A DNA stretch of 64,000 bases from Morella rubra (taxonomy: Eukaryota; Streptophyta; Magnoliopsida; Fagales; Myricaceae): NCBI GenBank assembly GCA_003952965.2, contig CM025855.1, positions 21,019,122 to 21,083,121 of the forward strand. Direction: 5' to 3'. The position numbers and the translations under genes were made by a program. Under the pieces are notes generated by a model. It was not told where the DNA came from. It saw nothing but the letters and a program-made list of their open reading frames with translations, and made no database searches. Positions 59,560 to 64,000 of this stretch are shown piece after piece (the stretch's first letter is position 1; every line of letters begins with the position of its first letter).

Positions 59560-60435
59560 TTAAAAATTGTGGGTCCCGCATCCAACATGGCATTCCAACG
59601 TTGGATTAAAAAAGTCACGTCATTTGTTAGTTGGTTATCCCTCCAACCCCATCCCGACCAAAATAGCCCTAAAAAGAAATCCCCAAATCTGTACGGCCTA
59701 AGAAAGAAATCCTCGAATCTGTTCGAAAGCTCCCATAACTGAAGAACCCTAAGTCCTCTTCCCTTTTTAATTTCAAATTGATTCACCGCATAAACTCGTG
59801 CCACATTCTCTCGCGAAATTTGGGGCTTTATAAATGGGAAGAGCCGATTGAGAATGAAAGAGATTTTGATCCGGGTATTTCACGTGACTCGAGCAGATGT
59901 CCACCGCAAATTCCCATCCCACTTCTAAAACCCAGAAGCTCTCTACATCTTTGCTCCTTCTACCCTTACTAGGGTTTATCGCCTGCATCCTCACCTAATG
60001 CATTTCTGAAAAACCAAAAAAGAATTTAAAGCCAAACGGAAAACAAAGACAATGGGATTGGCGGTGAGGATGAGTTCATGGTGGCCGTCGATTTTCCGGA
60101 CGAGTTAGTTCGTTCTGCGAGGGCATGCTTGGCATTCTCGAGGGATAGACCAAACGTTTTGGGGTTTGTGTTTAAACTTTTAATCCCATTCTTTTTCAGC
60201 TTACGTCTTCCTAAATCTCTTGATTTTGGAAGGACAGATTGCTTTCCATAAAGGATATTGAAGTGGTGGTTGGGAGTGGGGCGCCATTTCTCTTCAAAGA
60301 TGGTGATGATTCGGTGAGGAAGATAGATTTGGGGATTTTTTGGTTTTGATTGATAAACAGCGACGGGAAGGTTCGTTAGTTAAACGCGGAATGACAATTT
60401 TGCGTCTTGCCTTTTGTGCAGGCATCAAGTCATAT
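59560..60435. other. Non-TIR interior of the foldback element, possibly captured host sequence
   Basis: Contains CT-rich leader-like text with ACTAGGGTTTATCGC (59968), AAAGACAATGGGATTGGCGG (60044) and a later GTGCAGGCATCA splice-acceptor-like site (60416). No frame can be assigned to a protein family, so capture of a gene 5' end is only a guess. Confidence 0.35.
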
Positions 60436-60648
60436 ATTACACGTAGGGTTGTTTAGTGCCACCGGAAAATTTCGGTGGCACCGGCACCGGGTTGCCGGTA
60501 CCCGGCTTCACCGGTGCCGGTACTGGTTTGAGGTTTTTAACAAAAATCCGGTGCCGGTCCCGGTTCCCCGGTTACCGGACACCGGTTTTTTTTTTTTAAA
60601 CAAACTGCGCGTTTTGTTTTAAAGCCCCCTCCCCTTTTGTTCGCATAA

Positions 60649-60668
60649 CCCCCCCCCCCCCCCCCCCC
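60649..60668. repeat. 20-base C tract in a GC-rich leader
   Basis: A homopolymer run within a C-rich stretch (about 60620-60840) that also has repeated GCGAGTCTGC phrases. It may be a length-variable or error-prone site. Confidence 0.85.
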
Positions 60669-60916
60669 GCGGCCCCCGAGCAGAACTGAAGTCCCGATTC
60701 CCCCCTGCGAGTCTGCGACCAGCCCCCCCTCCCCCCCGCGAGTCTGCCGACCAACGCCCCCTCCAGCCCCTGCGAGTCTCTCTCTCCTCCTCCCTCCCTC
60801 CCTCTCCTGCCGACCACGACGCTTGCGCCTTGCAGCTCCCATTTTGCTCCCATTTCCTCTGCCGAGTGGTGTCTGTCAAGTGCAAGGATTCGTTTAGGTA
60901 TGTGAAAAATCAATGG

Positions 60917-61300
60917 ATTTGTTAATTTTAATTTGTTCTATTGAAAATATTAGGACATATATTATTGCTGAATATTTTTCCCATTATTTGTTTGTTTTAG
61001 GGTTTGTAATTGAATAAATTTGGGAAGTTTAAGAAAACAAGAAAATAAATTTGTTTTTAGGGTTTTTAGGATTTGTTAATTTTAATTTGTTCTATTGAAA
61101 ATATTAGGACATATATTATTGCTGAATGTTTTTCCCATTATTTGTTGTTTTTAGGGTTTGTAATTGAATAAATTTGGGAAGTTTAAGAAAACAAGAAAAA
61201 TAAATTTGTTTTTAGGTTTTTAGGATTTGTTAATTTTAATTTGTTCTATTGATAATATTAGGACATATATGAACGTTTTCCCCAATTGTTTGTATAATAT
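60917..61300. repeat. 154-bp tandem repeat in the hAT element, about 2.4 copies
   Basis: ATTTGTTAATTTTAATTTGT recurs at 60917, 61071 and 61225, exactly 154 bases apart each time. Confidence 0.92.
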
Positions 61301-61443
61301 TTGAATATAATGTTAAGAATGCACACTGATTGTTTGATGAAATGTAAAGAAGAGACAGTTATTTTAGGGAACAATTTGTTAAATTATAGAAAGAGAATAA
61401 AGTGTTAAATTATAGTAGTTTGAGGATTCGATGATAAATTATA

Positions 61444-61850
61444 GGGAAAAATACACTTTTCACCACAAACTACCGGGGTAGTGACATATTGCACCCCAAA
61501 CTACCATCTTTAAGACATTGCACCCTCAAACTACCAATATTAGACACTTTGCACCTTAAACTACCCACTTTGACACATTACACCCTCCAACTACTAATAT
61601 TAAACACTTTGCACCCACCATTTGACAATAATACCCTTGAGAAATTAATGAATTGACAACAATATCTTCAATATATGCAAAATGGGTCAAGAACATTATC
61701 GTCATTTAGTCATTTTAGTCTGAAAATTTGATAAAGGGTGCAAAGTGTTAAAAATTGGTAGTTAGAGGGTGCAATGTGTTCAAAATTAGTTGTTTAGGGT
61801 GCAAAGTGCAAAAACTATGGTAGTTTGTGGGTGAAAAGTGTATTTTCCCC
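61444..61850. mobile_element. Mutator-type MITE with perfect 9-bp duplication
   Basis: TAAATTATA at 61435-61443 and 61851-61859. The ends GGGAAAAATACACTTTTCAC and (complement) GGGGAAAATACACTTTTCAC pair over about 31 bp. The interior has repeated 'ttgcaccctcaaactacca' phrases in both orientations. Same family as 8265-8657 and 48187-48556. Confidence 0.93.
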
Positions 61851-62076
61851 TAAATTATACTTGAAAGTTGTATCATATTGATATATAGTCAATGTTTTGA
61901 ATTTGATATATTGGAGTTGGTATCGCTTTATATTGGTGATCAACATACCTTAATTAGATCTACTTTTCACGCATGCCCAAAACATAATATAGAATTTCAA
62001 CAAAAATTATGACTTTTTTATGTACGATTGTATTTAATTTAGTCTCATTGCTAAACCCTCTGTTGTTAATTTGCAG

Positions 62077-63567
62077 ATGGACACTCCACCACAATCACAG
62101 TCATCTGCAGCCACATGTAGTAGTGCTACTGCTATGTCGCCCTCAGTATCGTGTCCGGTTGTTGGGTCCACTCCGGATTCTGAGACAGTGGGGTCAATGG
62201 GTGGAGGTGATGTAAGTGGACGACCACCACTCCCTGAACCTAAAAAAAGGAAAAACTCGAACCCTTCTGATGTATGGCTGCACTACACCAAGGTACCTAA
62301 CTCTGATCCACCTAAAGCAAAATGTAATTATTGTAAAAAAGATTTTATGGCTCATCACAAGAATGGGACATCGGGGTTATGGCAACATCACAACATTTGT
62401 CCATATTTCAAGAGAAAGAAGGGGGGTCAGTTAGATGTTGGGCAGATGTTTTTGACTCACGATGCTGAGAAGTCAACGGGGTCTGATGTTGGAACGATGG
62501 GGGTGACACGTAAGTTTTGTGAGAAGACTATTAAAGATCTGATTGCTAGGATGATAATTATTGATGAGATGCCTTTTATTGTAGTTCAGAAACATGGATT
62601 TAGGGATTTAATTCATTATCTGGAGCCTAGATTTAAAATGCCATCTAGGATAACAATTATGAGGCTTTGCATGAAACTTTATTTGAAGGAGAAGGAGAAG
62701 TTGAAGCATCTGATTCAAACGAATGGGTATAGAGTGTCTTTTACCACAGACACTTGGACATCGATTCAAAATTTTAATTATATGTGTGTGACTGGACACT
62801 TCATTGATGCTAATTGGACCTTGCAGAAGAGAATTTTGTCTTTTAGAAGGGTGCAAGATCATAAGGGGTTAGTATTGCTAAGGAAATAGAAGACTGTATG
62901 AATGATGGGGATACAAAAATCCTTACAATAACTGTTGACAATGCCTCCTCTAATGACACTGCCATTGACCATTTAAAGAGAGGCAATTGCAAAAAGATAC
63001 TCTAGATGTAGGGAGGATTGTTTGTGGCCATGAATTCCTACACTTGAGATGTTGTGCACATATTTTGAATTTGATTGTGCTGAGGGGTTGAAAGAGGTTG
63101 ATAAGTCAATTGCTAAGGTTCGGAATATGATCAAGTATGTTAAGTCATCACCCCAAAGGTTAGACAAGTTTAAAGAATGTGTGCAGATTAAAGAGATTAC
63201 ATTTACTCAATTTTTGACTCTTGATGTTACCACTCGTTGGAACTCAACTTATTTGATGTTGGATGTGGCTTTGAAGTATCGAGAGGTATTTGAGTTGATG
63301 TTGGATGAGGATGGGCATTTTATATTGTATTTGGGCGAAGAGGGGCATGGGAGAAGAGGATTAGGCCCCCCCACACTCGAGGATTGGGAGCACATCCGTC
63401 ACTTTGTAAAATTCTTGAAGTTATTTTATGAAGTAACAATAAGAATGTCGGGATCAAATGTGTCTACAACTAATGTGTACTTGGAAGAGTTGCTAAGATA
63501 CATAGCCATTTGGACAAGTATTCTTCTAGTAATGATACTTTGCTTAAAGAGATGGCATCTCGCATGA
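62077..63567 (+). pseudogene. hAT transposase, BED-finger type, frameshifted and C-terminally truncated
   Basis: It opens with ATG 62077 directly after a GCAG acceptor-like site. The BED zinc finger is DVWLHYTKV ... CNYCKKDFMAHHKNGTSGLW then QHHNIC. Then come FCEKTIKDLIARMIIIDEMP (near 62515), RVSFTTDTWTSIQNFNYMCV with the first catalytic Asp block (62730), and after a frameshift near 62868 ITVDNASSNDTAIDHLKR. A further shift near 63080 leads to VTTRWNSTYLMLDVALKYRE (63220) and FVKFLKLFYEVTIRMSGSN (63400). Text stops at about 63567, before the C-terminal hAT dimerisation region, which is absent. It resembles the plant RICESLEEPER-type hAT group. Confidence 0.9.
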
Positions 63568-64000
63568 AAGAAAAAAAAATACATTGGACCAATGTGTAAA
63601 ATGCTAAAAAAATGGCCCAATATGAATGTAAGATAACCGGAAACCGCCACCGCTAAAACCGTCTAAGGACCGGTTTTTGCCCTTAACAGGTGTAGGTGTA
63701 TGGAAATTATTTGAAAACCGCCCTATCCGGTGTAGTGCCGGTTTTGGCCAAAATCGGCACCTACACCGGGGTTGAACAGCCCTAATTGCACGCTGTATTA
63801 TTTTACATTTATTTTTTAATGAGATAGCATGTTTTGACACATGTCAAGTAGTTATTGTATATGACGTGGTTGCGTAGGAAAATTCCGTTGGCCTATCTGA
63901 CGGCAGGACCAATTTGGGAAATGTTACAAACCCTAAGGGTACCCGTAGGAGAAAAATTACCTTAGGGACCAATCTGGGAATAGGTCAAATTCTAGGGACT

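Larger units (their letters stand above)
60444..63784 (+). mobile_element. hAT DNA transposon, defective, 3.3 kb
   Basis: The ends TAGGGTTGTTTAGTGCC and (complement) TAGGGCTGTTCAACCCC are hAT-like. The 8-bp duplication is ATTACACG (60436-60443) and ATTGCACG (63785-63792), 7 of 8 matching. Subterminal ACCGG/CCGGT words are dense at both ends (60455-60600 and 63636-63780). A broken transposase is at 62077-63567, and a MITE is nested at 61444-61850. Confidence 0.92.
59346..64000. mobile_element. Long-TIR foldback element (Mutator-like by structure), right end just past the window
   Basis: The left arm (GGCTAAATTATCCCGTCAGT... 'gacctattcccagattgatc', 'tctcctacgggtacccctgg', 'cccaaattggtcctgctgtt') is repeated in inverse at about 63820-64000. 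By alignment the right arm should end about 17 bp beyond base 64000, so its target-site duplication cannot be seen. The arms are over 200 bp. The interior is 59560-60435 plus a hAT insertion. Confidence 0.8.

Noticed and set aside
60537-60913. Glycine/arginine-rich minus-strand frames
   Set aside because: Produced by the C-rich leader of the hAT element; no motif, and frames are open in more than one phase.

Overview
This is a plant nuclear window, most likely from a dicot. Two intron-bearing plant genes with GT-AG introns sit in AT-rich, transposon-filled DNA. No prokaryotic, organellar or CRISPR-like content is seen. The host genes, both on the + strand, are a three-exon universal-stress-protein (USP) gene at 6721-7612 and a fourteen-exon NOP14 gene (small-subunit rRNA processing factor) at 49256-57919. 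The splice phases of both close perfectly into 233- and 952-residue proteins. Almost everything else is transposable-element sequence, nearly all of it decayed.

Layout. 1-4593: a decayed L1-type LINE on the + strand, cut by the window edge. 4594-6600: unrecognised spacer. 6721-7612: USP gene. 7613-10300: AT-rich spacer with several MITEs. 10303-35300: an ancestral tandem array of about 600-bp units, each with a tRNA-like A box/B box pair on the minus strand. It has been blown apart by a Tourist-like MITE, a Ty1/copia element (11225-18437, TSD AGCAG, itself holding a minus-strand Ty3/gypsy fragment), a CACTA element (20008-about 28585, with GATCGATC arrays and remnants of TNP2 and plant-transposase genes) and a second copia element (29063-34986, holding another MITE). 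35301-38870: leader-like sequence and a copia-type gag remnant interrupted by two MITEs whose removal restores the gag reading. 38871-46016: a 7.1-kb Mutator-like element (MULE) with long TIRs, a 9-bp TSD and a broken transposase. 46026-49250: spacer with a long-TIR foldback element, further MITEs, and then the NOP14 promoter with telo-box motifs. 49256-57919: NOP14, with a foldback element in intron 10. 58606-59345: a truncated minus-strand LINE abutting a fragment of a second CACTA element. 59346 to the window end: a long-TIR foldback element containing a hAT element (60444-63784), which itself contains a 9-bp-TSD MITE.

The two host genes have housekeeping or stress roles and show no sign of forming one pathway. 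From memory, homologues of the same two genes are near neighbours in Arabidopsis (At1g69080 and At1g69070), so the roughly 41.6 kb between them here may be transposon-inflated spacing of an old gene pair. I found no convincing new biological system. The most informative structures are the exploded tandem array and the several insertions whose order can be read from nesting and target-site duplications.
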